A stretch of DNA of 64,000 nucleotides from Anniella stebbinsi. Taxonomy: Eukaryota; Chordata; Lepidosauria; Squamata; Anniellidae. Below the pieces are notes generated by a model. That model made no database searches, was not told the DNA's origin, and worked only from the letters and a program-made list of their open reading frames with translations. The stretch is taken from the NCBI GenBank assembly GCA_029215795.1, contig JARDYH010000002.1, forward strand, positions 204,019,810 through 204,083,809. Direction: 5' to 3'. Below, in pieces: positions 1-10,961 of this stretch (position 1 is the stretch's first letter; every line of letters starts with the position of its first letter). Made by a program: the position numbers and the translations under genes.

Positions 1-630
1 ATAAATTGGGCTGTCTAATCCTTGAGTGCTAAATTACCCACCATATTTCATGGCAGCATTGGTATTACCAAGTTGTTAAAATGAAGGCTATCCTTTTACA
101 ATCTAGCCTCTCTTGTCCTGGACTTCATTTAAATGGAAATTCAAAAGGGCAGCGGAAGTGCCTCAGAGATTATTCCTTCGATCAACCCAAAGCCATGTGA
201 GATACAAAGATAAAACTGCTGTCAATGCATGGATTAGGATTCTGCTGGCACAGCTTCCATTCCTCAATATCCACTTGGTTTTCTCATGGTCCTGTAATTG
301 GAAGGCTGCCACAATGGTTTCCCCAAGGCCATGTCCCTGTCATCTCCTTCAAAAGAAGTCAACCAGTTTGGTCAGCATGGGATCTAGTTTGGCAGTTGTC
401 AAGCTATGGATATGACAGGCCAATCACACAGGATTTGATTTCCTGAGCAGCAGTATTAGTGCTTGACCCCTTGAATAGCATCTACCCTGGCTTAGGACCA
501 GACTTCGAAAACATTCTCCGGCCTGTTGCAAGGTGCAATCCCACATATTTGGACATCCTTAGTAGCTCTTAAATCCATTAAGTTTTCAAACAGGTTTCAC
601 AGATGTGCATGTGTCAATGGAATAGAGTAG
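1..630. other. Unique AT-rich sequence, nothing recognised
   Basis: No repeat family, splice-bounded frame or RNA gene was recognised. The short frames (up to 100 aa) show no domain and overlap in several frames, as expected by chance. Confidence 0.5.
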
Positions 631-727
631 TCTTCCCCAACCTGGTGTTCTCCAGATGTGATAGTCATTGGCTGGGGATGGTGGCAGTTGTAAAACAACA
701 CATCTGCAGGGCACCAGCTTGGGAGAG
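631..727. mobile_element. Fold-back MITE, 'acaactcccatcat' family (copy 1)
   Basis: The left arm reads cttccccaacctggtgttctcc and the right arm reads ctgcagggcaccagcttggga, its inverted complement. This is a short, diverged member of the palindromic family seen about fourteen times in the window; the clearest copy is at 49643-49779. It has no coding capacity. Confidence 0.65.
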
Positions 728-749
728 AGAGAACCTCTCACACAATACA

Positions 750-790
<41 letters not shown>
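750..790. repeat. (CAA)n microsatellite
   Basis: About 13 uninterrupted CAA units lie just after a MITE end. In one frame they give a poly-Q run that is not a gene. Confidence 0.95.
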
Positions 791-918
791 TGTACAACTA
801 TGTGTTGGCTCTAAATCTATGAGCAATCACATAGATTCTGCAACACTGTGTCATGGGGAAAATGAAGGCCTCTTCCCTGCTCCCCTTAAATGACAACCTT
901 GCTAGCTACAGTTTTTAT

Positions 919-1128
919 GAGTCTGTGTGGTGTTGTATGTATATTGTTGGACTAGGACAGGGGAGAACCAGATTCAAATCTGCACACATCCATGAAGCTC
1001 ACTGGGCGGCCTTGGGCTAGTCACCATCTTTCAGCCTAACTTACCTCATAAGTTGATTATGAGGACGAAAATGGGGGAGAAGGAACCATATCTATTCTCC
1101 AAGGCTCCTTAGAGAAAGGGTGAGATAT
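919..1128 (+). mobile_element. Sauria-type SINE, plus strand
   Basis: The order matches the squamate tRNA-derived SINE: a tRNA-like head with 'tggtgttgtatgt..attgttggact' (degenerate A box), 'gattcaaatctgc' (degenerate B box), the body 'gaagctcactgggcggccttgggc', then 'cttacctcata' and the 3' part 'ggctccttagagaaaggg'. Sauria SINEs share this 3' end with a partner LINE, which mobilises them. Both promoter boxes have decayed, so transcription is unlikely. Confidence 0.85.
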
Positions 1129-2296
1129 TTACTGGGGGATGCACAAAATTGCATGCCGGTTTGTGCAAAATGGCAGCTGGAAATGGAATAATGTGCATTG
1201 CATGCCATGTTGGACCAATTCGCGAATGATCGAGCCAGAGTCTAGAGGGGCCGAAATGGCAAAAACCCGCCAAGCAACAGCCCACAACTGGATTCCTCCA
1301 ACATCCCTAGGGAGAATACAGGAGGCTTGCAAACTGGTGATAACAACATCTGCCCTCCCCACTTCCAAGTAAAATTAAATGAATGAAGCAGGGTGATTTT
1401 ACAAAAAAACCTCATCTGAAAGAACTATGAAGTAGGGAGATTTTAAGGAGGGTTATTTTTGTTCTGATGCCATAATATACATTTTAAGGCCTAAATCGAC
1501 TGCCTCTGATCCAACTTTGCATATGAAGCACATACATGAGCCCAAAACATTCAATTTGCCTATGAACTTTGTTACGAAGTAGCTCTTTTGTGAGTGAGCA
1601 GAACTGACTCCATTTTGAAGCAGCCAAAAGCCAAGGCGTCTTCATTCTCCACAAAGGCACTGGAATGGGGCTAAGAGCCATCACGGAAGGCGAGATCAGG
1701 CAATTCATTTCCTAATAAACCTCCTGAAATGCATTCCCCAGAGGCAAAGGTGGGAGTAAAATTGAGCAGAATATGAATGCTGGATGGCAAAAGTGATATA
1801 TGATTCCGCACCTGGTCCTGCACGCGCTAATGTGGTCCTATTGTTGAGCTCCAGCCTGGACACCTGTCTTTAAGATAGTCATTCATATCTATGGTCACCT
1901 TTTGTTAAAAGAATGTTTCTGGCAAGTACAGCCATCATCCGCAAATACCCTCTTTTGTTATGTGTTTTCCCCCATGGCAAGTAACATCACTTCCAATGCT
2001 TATGAGCAGTGACATTACTGCTTTTCTCTAGATTGTATAAAACCTTTCCGATTTTGAGTCCGGGCCCCACCGACCCCTTCTTAGAAGCGTGGGGCCATGC
2101 TGCTGAAATTGCTGAGTCTCCCCTCCCAGAGGAAAGGCTCATGCTCCTTCCTTCCTCTCCACTGGGACCAGGAGCTGCAACGCACGCTAGTTGCTGTCTT
2201 CAGGAAAGGGCTTCAGTTCAGGGAAAGGTATATTGCTTTTAGAGTTTCCCTCCCTTCTTTCCCCTGCTGTGGGTGTGTGAGTATGCTCTAAGGTCC
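1129..2296. other. Unique sequence, nothing recognised
   Basis: Mixed-composition sequence with no identified repeat. Frames of up to 79 aa occur on both strands at 1129-1372 and at 1484-1708, but none shows a domain or plausible splice context. A candidate older repeat could be hidden here. Confidence 0.4.
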
Positions 2297-2633
2297 CCTC
2301 TACAAGAATTCGGTTTGATACCCAGTTGTCCGATTATGCGCATCTTCTCGCAATCGCTTTTACGCCTAATCCCTATACACGGGAGGCAGTGAAGCGCATT
2401 ACCGGTTGAATGAAACACGTGTTAAAGTTGTTTCTTGTGCAGCATCACTTGTTTACATGGTCATAAGGCGCTTTAACCCCCGCCACAAATTAAAACTCGC
2501 TATTTAGTGCGCATTCGATAATGCACATAATCGGATAGAAAAAGCGCCTCGACCCCCGATTTGCTCTCCGCTCTTGTAGAGGTAAAATTTTTAATGCACC
2601 TTGAAACAGCTTTAAATTGGTCTTGTAGAGGCA
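2297..2633 (-). mobile_element. CpG-containing DNA-transposon-like repeat, copy 1
   Basis: It starts cctctacaagaattcggtttga and ends cttgtagaggcaccc, giving inverted termini CCTCTACAAG. The inside is rich in tgcgcat, aagcgc and attcgata motifs, with a self-complementary pair (gattatgcgcat / atgcacataatc). The same sequence lies in opposite orientation at 26734-27081, including a second internal CTTGTAGAGG-like terminus. The superfamily is not settled. Confidence 0.7.
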
Positions 2634-4877
2634 CCCAGTCTCAAGAAGACTCCTTTCACAGTCTTGAAACTACTTTTAAGCCTCCATTTACTCAGCTAAT
2701 TTCCCCAAAACTAGCTTGTGCTTTTGAATCCATTTATACCTCAATAAATGTGCCATTGTGATGTTATCCTCTTCAATAGTGTAGATTTCTTAGTGAGCAT
2801 GTAGGTTTCATTAGAATGTGTGCAAGCTTGTACACAGGTCTAATGAGAGTACATCACGTAACATCTTCCTACTCACACCACCATGTACTCTTGTTGCTCA
2901 AGCTACAAGGCTGAAGCGAATGAGCTCAGAGTCATTTTGAACGGGAATTCGTAAGACAGAGGCCAGGAGAAGGGCAATCATGTCATACAGCCTCAGTAGA
3001 GCAATGCTGACAGATAACTGTAAAGGATTGGATTGTGTGATTCAAGGGGCAGTAAGTATACTTAGCTGACAGAATTAAAAATACACATGAGCTGACAGGT
3101 GCTGGTACAAAGAAAGAGCAAGTGTCAAATATTGCCCTCAGAGTCACCAGAACAAGTCCTTCTTGAGGCTCTTCGGGGCTTCTGGGAGATTTCTAATGAT
3201 TTTTGCCTTTAGCCTATTTTCATCTTCAAAGACGAGTCACCTGTCTTTTCTTTAGTCATTTGATCATTTTAGAACAATTTCCAAGTTATTTAAGACAATA
3301 AGTATAGGTATCAGGCATAGATTTATTGCTTATGCAAATCTACCCCTAATTTACATGTACCAGCAAATTTACATCTGACCCCAACCAAGTGCTAGTTACA
3401 CATGGTGCAGAGTTTATAATATCCAGCTCTAAGCCTTAGCTCAGTTTTGTATTACGCTACATCTTCCCCCAACCCACTATATATCCATTGGGCTCGTTCA
3501 CACAGTCATTTGCTGCTGTTGTTTTTTTGTTCCTTCATGTGAACTATCCTCAGAGCTGCTATTGCGTGCGGAGGGTGGGGGGGACTTACCATGTGAATTA
3601 CTGATATACTTGGCAGAGATCTGTCCCTTCACAAGTGGGCTCCTTGCCCCTGTTTCTATCTACCTATCTATCTAGTAATAGATTTCAAGTATTAATATCC
3701 CACCTTCCCACGCAAAAGGATCTATAAAGTGACTCAACATCAATAAAAGAAAACTTACACAATCAAAATAAAAAGCAATACAGTTACAGTGTAAGCCGCA
3801 ATGAGGGGTGGGGGAGAAATTTGTCAGTTCACATTTTAATTACCAATTTTCCACTTTCCAAATTCTGCCCCTACCCCAACTGAGTTCTTTGAACTACATT
3901 TCACTGTTCTTTGGAACCTGGCCTATAAGCTTTAAAATCACATTCTGTCTTTCTTTTCATCTCTTGCTTTGTATTTCATGCCAACACAACTCAAGTCTTA
4001 CAGGCTAGCATTACTACTTTGCAAAACCTTTAAAAGAAAGATTATTAGTATTAGTATTAGCATTAGTATTCCACAAAACAAAAACTACTACTTTTTATTG
4101 CTATCCGAAAGGTGCATAAATTCTATAGCCAATGAATGTCATCCTCAAAGCAGGCTGGCTGACCTTTTCATTCCCAGTCCGAGTTATTTTACTGCACTTT
4201 TTGACCACACTATAACATTTGTCAACTGTAATGTGTTTGCACTAGGCAATTAATTTCTAATCCCGAAAGGAGCATTACATTCACAACCAGAGTGGAGTGT
4301 AAGCCATAATTGTATTTGGGTGAGGCTTAACCAACTCTGTAAGCCCATGACCAAAGTGAATTGGCTTCCCCTGGACCCTCACTCTTTTTAATACACTGTG
4401 TTTTCCAACACAATACAGCAAATTACCACCAGTTGTCCGGATTCCCAGGGAACATGGACTTTGAAATGGAAACTGTCAGCTTAGTGACTTTGCCCCGCAG
4501 TCTTTTATTTAAAGAATTTACCTAAGACGAGGTACTGAGAGATCAAGTCACCAAGGTTTGTTCTTTGCAAATAAAATTTTCACTGCTCAATGATTCGTCC
4601 ACGACTGGAATTTCAAAAGGTATCTGACTAAAGCACCCTCTTGTTCGCTACTTCGACGCTGCACTCATCCTTCCAAAGGGGGCTGTAGATGCATTCACTT
4701 TTAATCATTGTCGATTTCTCCTGAAATCTCGAATGTGCGAGTCTCTGCTACCCTGAACTATCTTATCCCAGAACATTCTTTCGTATCAAGTGATCAAGCT
4801 AGTGCATCTTTTGCTACCCTTTCTGTGCAAACTTACCTTTTAAAATGTCTGCAACTCAGCGTCTCCTACGAAATCTG
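2634..4877. other. Mostly unique sequence with decayed repeat pieces
   Basis: About 2.2 kb with no gene signal. It holds a short TATC run near 3656-3676, a possible LINE 3' UTR fragment after it, a partial 'gggctcgttcacacagt' transposon terminus near 3490, and a (TATTAG)n-like run at about 4038-4073. The part at 4500-4780 has no obvious repeat and scattered CpGs; it could be a conserved noncoding element, but I cannot test that. Confidence 0.4.
3674..3790 (-). mobile_element. Possible LINE 3' UTR fragment
   Basis: The pattern 'tattaatatcccaccttcccacgc..ataaaa' resembles the reverse complement of the L2-type 3' tail seen at 25140-25230. It is too short and diverged to be sure. Confidence 0.3.
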
Positions 4878-5657
4878 CCAAATGTACCCTCCAACCTTTC
4901 CTCGGTTCCCTATGCCTCTCCTCAGACTTAGGACCTTTCTACACCTACGGTTGTAGAGAAAGGGAGGGGAGCGATCCCGGACATACCTGCTTCCGGGATT
5001 GTCCTCCCCTTTTCAAATCAGAACACGACATCCCGGCTTCCTCTCGAGACGTCGCACTGTCGCACCCGCCATTTTTTTTTTTCAGGAAATCCAAAGAGTG
5101 CACTTGTGCTCCATCACAAAAGTAAGTTATTTTTTTTAAAAAAAAAAACTTGCCATCCCAGGGGTGGTGAAATTGCTGCTACCCCCTCCCCTGATAGGCA
5201 CGGAGCCATGCAGCATGGCTCTGTGCTCGTTTCTGGTGCCCGCTTGCTCTCAAGTAAGCAGGCAAAAGGCGGGAGGGGCAGCCATACCTTCCACGGCTTT
5301 GGGATGTTCCCAGGACCATGTGAAGAATTGGGTTTTCCCAAGGAACTCTTATCCCAAAGGGAACCCATGCCTGTCCCCCCACCCCAGGAGTCCCTGTGCA
5401 TCATTTGCACACACAGGGACGACCTAAGGACAGTTGCAAGATAAATGACCGATGTAGAAATGGCCTTAGCTATTAGCAAAAAGTTAAAATATGCTGATAT
5501 TTTGGTATTTTGGGCCAGGCCCTACCCTATTTGCCTCTGGCCCTGATTTTTGAGCTTTTAGCCTTGCCCATCATGGGAATGCAGCCCCCCGCTGCCACTG
5601 CAAGAGCATCTCTGAAATGGAATTCGACCCTCGGGTTGAAAGAGCTTTGACCCTCCT
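4878..5657 (-). mobile_element. hAT-like non-autonomous element ('agaggttcaacacccctg' family), split by a later insertion
   Basis: The left piece (about 4878-4930) ends 'atgcctctcctcagactta'. The right piece resumes at 5466 with 'ttagctattagcaaaaagttaaaatatgctg' and runs to 'gaccctcgggttgaaagagctttgaccctcc'. The order of motifs matches the intact copies at 49867-50214 and 51427-51772. The gap is filled exactly by the Harbinger-like element at 4931-5465. Confidence 0.65.
4931..5465. mobile_element. PIF/Harbinger-like non-autonomous element
   Basis: The terminal inverted repeats are GGACCTTTCTACAC at the left and, reading inward on the other strand, GGCCATTTCTACAT at the right. It is flanked by a 3 bp duplication TTA (4928-4930 and 5466-5468), as expected for PIF/Harbinger (TWA targets). 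Internal hairpins lie at about 4957-5009 (gatcccgg..ccgggatt) and 5199-5228 (gagccatgcagcatggctc). The overlapping frames on both strands (up to 121 aa) have no transposase motif. Confidence 0.65.
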
Positions 5658-5863
5658 GACCTATAGTAAAAACGATAATCATATATACTAATATAAATCT
5701 CTGTTCTCCAAGTCCAGGTCCTCTGCACAAGAGAGAGAGATCAGCAGACTCAGGGAAAACCTGAGATTTGAAAAAAATTGAAGATGTAGTGGTGGGAGAA
5801 AAGGGAAAAAATCTTAGGGATTCTCCACCCCACCCCACCCCAACAGCCCAATGAGGTCAGAAC

Positions 5864-6710
5864 TAGGGATGTTCATGCCCGAAAATATCTTATTTTATCA
5901 TTATCGGAATTTTGGACCAAAAAAAATATCATCTCCGATAATATCGTAGGATAATCGTATCGTCTTCACGATAATTTAATTTGCAGCCCCATTGTGCCCT
6001 ATAGAGCTGAATTTGTTTATAGAAAACATGCCTATAACTTCTGTATTTTCAAACGTACAGGCTTGAAACTTGGTCACAATGCTTATGGGGTATGCCTAAG
6101 TCTGTGTATGAAATTTGAGATAAATCCCTCCAACCCTCGATTTTATATGAATTTATTAAAGAACGTTTACGTTCTGATAGGTCAAAAGTTGCATGATCTT
6201 TCAAAACTTCATATAAAATACAGGGGTAGAGGGATTGATCTGAACTTTGGCACATATGTGTAGCAATATGTGCTAGACATGTGTATGAAATTTGAGATCA
6301 ATCCCTCAAACTCTCAATTTTATATGAATTTTTTAAAGATCCTGCAACTTTTTGACAGGTCTGAATGAATGCACGTGGCGAGCTGTCATTCTGATCTGTC
6401 AAAACTTAAACGATCTTTAATAAATTCATATAAAATTGAGGGTTGGAGGGATCAATCTCAAATTTCATACACATACTTAGGCATACCACCTAGGCCCTGT
6501 GACCAAGTTTCAAGTCTCTAACTTTGAAAATACAGAAGTTATAGGTTTATTTATATGGCAGTCTGATAATCCGATATAATCGGGCTGAAAATTATCAGAT
6601 CGGATAGTTATCGGAGGTTTTTCTATCATATCATTATCGTTAAAGGTATGCATGATAAAGAGCATATTGTATCATTATTGTACGTTTTAACGATACGATA
6701 CACATCCCTA
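5864..6710. mobile_element. Fold-back hAT non-autonomous element (TAGGGATGT family), long form
   Basis: It begins TAGGGATGTTCATG and ends ATACACATCCCTA, flanked by 8 bp duplications GTCAGAAC (5856-5863) and GTTAGAAC (6711-6718). The arms are long inverted repeats carrying 'cttgaaacttggtcacaatgc' and its complement, and outer parts rich in gataat/attatc. This copy is about 190 bp longer than its relative at 42476-43132 because an extra partial hairpin unit (about 6170-6310) sits in the middle. It has no transposase. Confidence 0.9.
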
Positions 6711-7084
6711 GTTAGAACATACAGAATGCCAACTCCCTGTTGGGTAATAAAACAGAAAACTGGGGTGTGGGGCAGGGGGAGGGGGAGGGATAATAAAATG
6801 AAGTTGATGGACCATTAAAAATGGACCATTTGGAACTCTTTAATGCCCCCTTAGAAATCATTCCCTTAAGGTGGCCATTTCACCTACTTCAGGATAAGTC
6901 TGGCATTGCGCTGGCATCATAAACCCTACCTCTGATTGTCAAGAAGCTACCTCCTTTCTCTGAGACTTGACTTCATCCTGATAGGGTAGTGATTGTTTTT
7001 TCATAGCTGTCTTATCGGATGTTGCAATTGTTGTCCAACATTACTATGTAAATCAACTTGAGGTTTTTGTTATTGGTCTAAAGT
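6711..7084. other. Unique spacer, nothing recognised
   Basis: About 370 bp between two mobile elements, with G-rich runs near 6768-6790. No repeat or coding signal was recognised. Confidence 0.4.
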
Positions 7085-7203
7085 AGGGGGTGTTGAGCCT
7101 CTTTCATCCCGAGGGCCAAATTTAATTTTGGAGAAGCTCATGCGGACTGCATTCCAGTGGTGGGTGGGGCCAAAGGCAAAAGTGGGCAGGGCCAAAATAG
7201 CCC
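7085..7203 (+). mobile_element. hAT-like element fragment ('ggggtgttgagcctctttca' end)
   Basis: One terminus and about 120 bp of the family seen complete at 49867-50214, in the opposite orientation. The diagnostic order is ttgagcctctttcatcc, gagggccaaattt, gcattccagtggtgggtggggcc. Confidence 0.65.
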
Positions 7204-7543
7204 TCTTGGCTTCTTCTCTTGCCAACCAAGGTTTTTTCCCCCTCCCTATAGTCAGTTCCTCCTGTCTCATGTGTATTTTTGCTTTGACGTTGGCTCTCCT
7301 TTTCTTTAGTGCCACCTCCACCATCCATTGTTTTATTAGGTCTCTACCTTTAAGGCTTTAGATGGTGCCTACTTTGTCCCACTACCTTTAATCATTCTGG
7401 ATCTTGATTTAGAACTTTCTCCTTCCCTCACATAGCATACAGCTCTTCCTTAAGTATTGTAAAGTTTCCACAGAACTCCTTGGCACTTTCTTGCCTTTAT
7501 TTCCTGTCTTCTTGGCCCACTGTGGTGGGAAAGAGGATCTATG

Positions 7544-8433
7544 TAGGGTGACCATATGTCAGGAAAAACCAGGACATGTCAGGATTTTTGGTAACTAATC
7601 TGGGAAGGGGGGGGGGATTATGAAATTTGAAGAAAAATCCGGATCTTTCCCATCCTTCCCCCACCCAAAGGGCAGCTCTACTTTATAGTCAATGGGAAAT
7701 AACAAAAATGCTTACAGATCTGTCATTTTTTAAAGATAAAGAGATGACACTTGGCAACATGATAGCCCTTAGGTAGAGCTTTAACCATGCCAAATTTGAA
7801 GCAGATCCGTTCACCCGTTGATTTTTAGGATTTTTTTAAAGTTTGAGGTTTTAACATTATTATTATTATTATTATTTTAAACCCTCATTTTTAAAGATAA
7901 AGAGATGAAACTTGGCATCATGATGGATCTTAAGTAGGGCTTTAGCCATTCAAAGTTTCAAGCAGAACTGTTCATCTGTTAATTTTTAGCAAGTTTCAAA
8001 ACAAAATTGAACTTCACAAATAAAAATAAATAAAAAAGCCAGCCGGCCGGCCAGCAGCAAACCTTGTTAAGCAGCACCTTGCAGCAGAGTAAGGATACAA
8101 TCAGAAAAGATAGTTGAGGGAAGGGGACAATGTATCACACAGAGTATAGCAACAAGTACAGCAAAAGCTACAAAAATAGGAGCGAATGAAGTTAATTTCA
8201 GATACATTGGATGTCTCACTTTTTATTTCAGTGATTTTAACATTAAGATGTTATGTAGAACAGAGTTGTCTTAATTGTGTGCTGTAAAATCAGACATGTG
8301 ACTAAGGCTATGTTCAGGTGGGCACACCCCCTTGGTGCTGGACACCCCCCCTGGGGGCTGACATGGTGGGGACGCCCCCTTGGGGGCCAACCATGTTGTC
8401 CTCCTTTTTAGTTTCCAAAATATGGTCACCCTA
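7544..8433. mobile_element. hAT-like non-autonomous element with TAGGGTGACCATAT termini
   Basis: The left end is TAGGGTGACCATAT and the right end is ATATGGTCACCCTA, a perfect 14 bp inverted pair. Inside, a segment of about 102 bp beginning 'tttttaaagataaagagatga' is directly repeated (7727-7829 and 7888-7989), separated by a (TTA)n tract. The right part (about 8320-8433) shares 'ttggtttccaaaat..ggtcaccc'-type sequence with the end of the 17457-18536 element. The flanking 8-mers (GATCTATG / ATATCCTT) do not match, so the target duplication has decayed or been lost. Confidence 0.75.
7855..7877. repeat. (TTA)n microsatellite
   Basis: About seven ATT/TTA units between the two internal repeats of the surrounding element. 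Confidence 0.9.
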
Positions 8434-8727
8434 ATATCCTTGCCTCCATGTAGAAAACACAAAATATCCATCTACCTTCTCTTCGGGTTCTTCTTTTTCA
8501 GTCTACTCTGCACCCTGCCCTTGACACTCCTTGCCTCCTTGCTTCCCTAATGCTCAGTATCTTCTCAACATCCTGAGCCATCTTGTCTGGTTTTAATTCC
8601 AGCCCAAACAACAACTTTCTCTTTCCTCATAGTAGCTGGACTGCATACTACTTGAGCCCCTGAACATTCTAAGTGATGACACTAGCTCATCCAATCAGTG
8701 TTGAAGTCTTCACTTCCTTAAGCACAA

Positions 8728-8730
<3 letters not shown>

Positions 8731-8760
<30 letters not shown>
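8731..8760. repeat. (TG)15 microsatellite
   Basis: Fifteen uninterrupted TG units. Confidence 0.97.
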
Positions 8761-8763
<3 letters not shown>

Positions 8764-9036
8764 ATAATTCCTGGACTTGGGGTCTCCCTGGCTTTGTCAG
8801 ACTAGGAGCTCATGAAATGGTCCATGCTTGTTGTTAAATAGCATACACAAGCTTCCTCATCCAAGATTGCTACTGCAGCTTGCTCAGCTGCCAACTGTGA
8901 TGGGAAAGGGGATCTATTCATGCTCCTGCCTCTTCCTTCCATTAATGATCCACTGGCATCTACCAGTGAGAGCACAACAATGACAGTGCAGTAAGAACAG
9001 ATATCTTGCCATGTGACATCTACATAGAAAAAACAA

Positions 9037-9095
9037 TATATAGATAGATATAGATATAGATATATAGATGTAATCTGTCACACACACACACACAG
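9037..9095. repeat. Compound ATAG / CA simple repeat
   Basis: An ATAGAT-type run is followed by 'cacacacacacacac' and 'agagag'. Confidence 0.85.
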
Positions 9096-9520
9096 AGAGA
9101 GCAGAGTTCGGGCAATAGCTCATTATTAATCAAATTATAGATCAATCCCAATAACCACATATTTCCTTGAGCTTACACTCAAGGGCCCTTTTGTAAGACA
9201 TTCAGCCAGGAAGATCAATACCACTCCGGAGGTAAGTGGCATAAATTATGTCTCAACATATACACCACAGGAGTTTTTACTGTGTGTTGTATACAGTAAT
9301 TGCATTTTATAGATGGCTGTTGAAAGCTTCAGTCCTCATTGATTTTGATCATAAACTAAAAGGCGACAAGAAGAAAAGAACAGCACTTTTATATGAAGAA
9401 GTCAGTCAGCTGAAGCTGCAAAAGAAAATGAAAAAATTTGGGCACAGTGAATGTGATCAATTCATGTTCCCTGGAAAATGAATGCAGATATCAGAGCGCT
9501 TTCATTATATGAGCTGGTCG

Positions 9521-9550
9521 CAAAAAAAAAAAAAAAAAACCACACACACA
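9521..9550. repeat. A-run with short CA repeat
   Basis: A run of about 18 A is followed by cacacacacaaaaaa. No retroposed gene was recognised upstream of it. Confidence 0.8.
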
Positions 9551-10292
9551 AAAAAACTTGAAAGCCTCTATGAAAATCTCTGTTCATCTGAGAACCAGCG
9601 GTGAAGCTGAGCAGCAGGATTTTAAGACTATGGGAAGCCTTTCCAAATTATAGCCATTTTTAACACTTTCCTCTTCTTCTTCTTTTGGCATTAAGGATGC
9701 CATCTGAATGGGTTATGAACTAAGGTACCAAGGGTGTTTGTGTTTTCGTTATTATCCTTAATGTGCTCGCATTCAAATGTAAATTGAGATTTGTGATATA
9801 ATCTACCCGTTGTCAATGTGTTGAACATTTGTAACTTTCAAAGGCACACTTTAAAAAGCATTCCTCTTTTGATTTCCTTGGTTTTTTCTCATGCCCTTCA
9901 CAGCGAGCAATTCAGGAGGGATGTTAATGCAGCATAACAACTCTTTACCCTTTTTCAAGGCCAATTTTGCAATATGGGCAAAATGATTGGAAATGGAGTC
10001 CGGGAAAAAAAGCTTAAACCATCTGTCAGGGACTCAGTTAAGAGATTCACACTGTTTCACAGCCAAAGATAGGGATAAATTATGCCTGGCTGGAAATGTC
10101 CAAAGCATGTGGGTTACCATTCATGCTTATTAGGATGAATTACACTTTTTTTATTGTCCATTACCCTAGTAAAATCATCTTTTCTTATTACAATATGCAG
10201 TAAACCAGGCAGACTGGAAGGAAAGCCACTAACAAACAATGGTAATAATGCTTCTGATAGGGAGGGGAAGTCTCATAGTGCTAAAACATTTT

Positions 10293-10317
10293 TGCGTGTG
10301 TGCGCGCGCGCGCGCAT
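10293..10317. repeat. Alternating GT/GC tract (Z-DNA-prone)
   Basis: The tract tgcgtgtgtgcgcgcgcgcg is strictly alternating purine-pyrimidine and includes CG steps, which are rare elsewhere in this window. Confidence 0.85.
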
Positions 10318-10835
10318 TAATACGCATATCTCCTTGCATTTCTTCAAGGCGTCTATGTAACGTATGGGCAAACTATAGTGGATAATTCCTAGGCATTTTG
10401 CAAATAATCAGCTCATAAATGTTTAATTATAAACTGACTGATATTTATTCATGAGATCTATTCATTTAAACATTAAAGAACTGGAAGGTGTGGCACATGC
10501 AATGAAATTACATAGCTTCAGTTGTCAGGCACAGGAATGAGCTAAATGCTCCCACTCCTTAAATGCATAATCCTTTGCTGCCATTATTTTTAAAAAATGT
10601 GCTTTTTCCCATTATTACTGCAAGAAACTGTGATCTACTCCCCATTTTTCAATCCAAGATTCCTTAAACTGCACAGTAAACATTGCCCATGTCCTATACA
10701 CACCCAAACATTTTTGATTTGCATTGTAAGCACAAATCAGGGCCTCAAAGGAGAAGGGTGGGGGAAGAATGACGCTAACAAAATGCAATTGCTAGAATCA
10801 AAAGAATTGAAAAGTCTTATTGGGTCAAGAGAGGT

Positions 10836-10961
10836 GGGTGAAACAAAGGGAGAAACAGGTTCTCAAGATGCTGATTTTTTTATTTATTGGGGTCTTCAAC
10901 TTTGGAAAAATAAATTTAAAAATCAGTATCTTGAGAACCTGTTTCTCCCTTTGTTTCACCC
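10836..10961. repeat. Near-perfect hairpin, about 44 bp arms
   Basis: The left arm (10836-10879) begins gggtgaaacaaagggagaaa. The right arm (10918-10961) is its inverted complement ending tttctccctttgtttcaccc. I count one internal difference between the arms, and it would still form a G:U pair in RNA; the loop is about 38 nt. The phrase 'caagagaggtggg' also lies on both sides (about 10827 and 10994). It may be a small fold-back transposon relic; its terminal duplication was not resolved. Confidence 0.8.

Larger units (their letters stand above)
8434..10835. other. Unique sequence with simple repeats; possible noncoding constraint at 9600-10560
   Basis: No gene was recognised. A frame of 77 aa at 9248-9481 is Lys-rich at its end but has no domain. 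The stretches 9700-10080 and 10370-10570 are free of recognised repeats, AT-rich and complex in sequence. They could be conserved noncoding DNA, though this cannot be judged from one genome. Confidence 0.4.

Noticed and set aside
603..893. Poly-Gln frame suggesting a coding CAG/CAA repeat
   Set aside because: The run comes from a (CAA)n microsatellite between two mobile elements, and the rest of the frame is MITE sequence.
10836..10961. Calling the hairpin a microRNA gene
   Set aside because: The stem is long and nearly perfect as in young fold-back elements, and there is no expression evidence; listed only as a hairpin.
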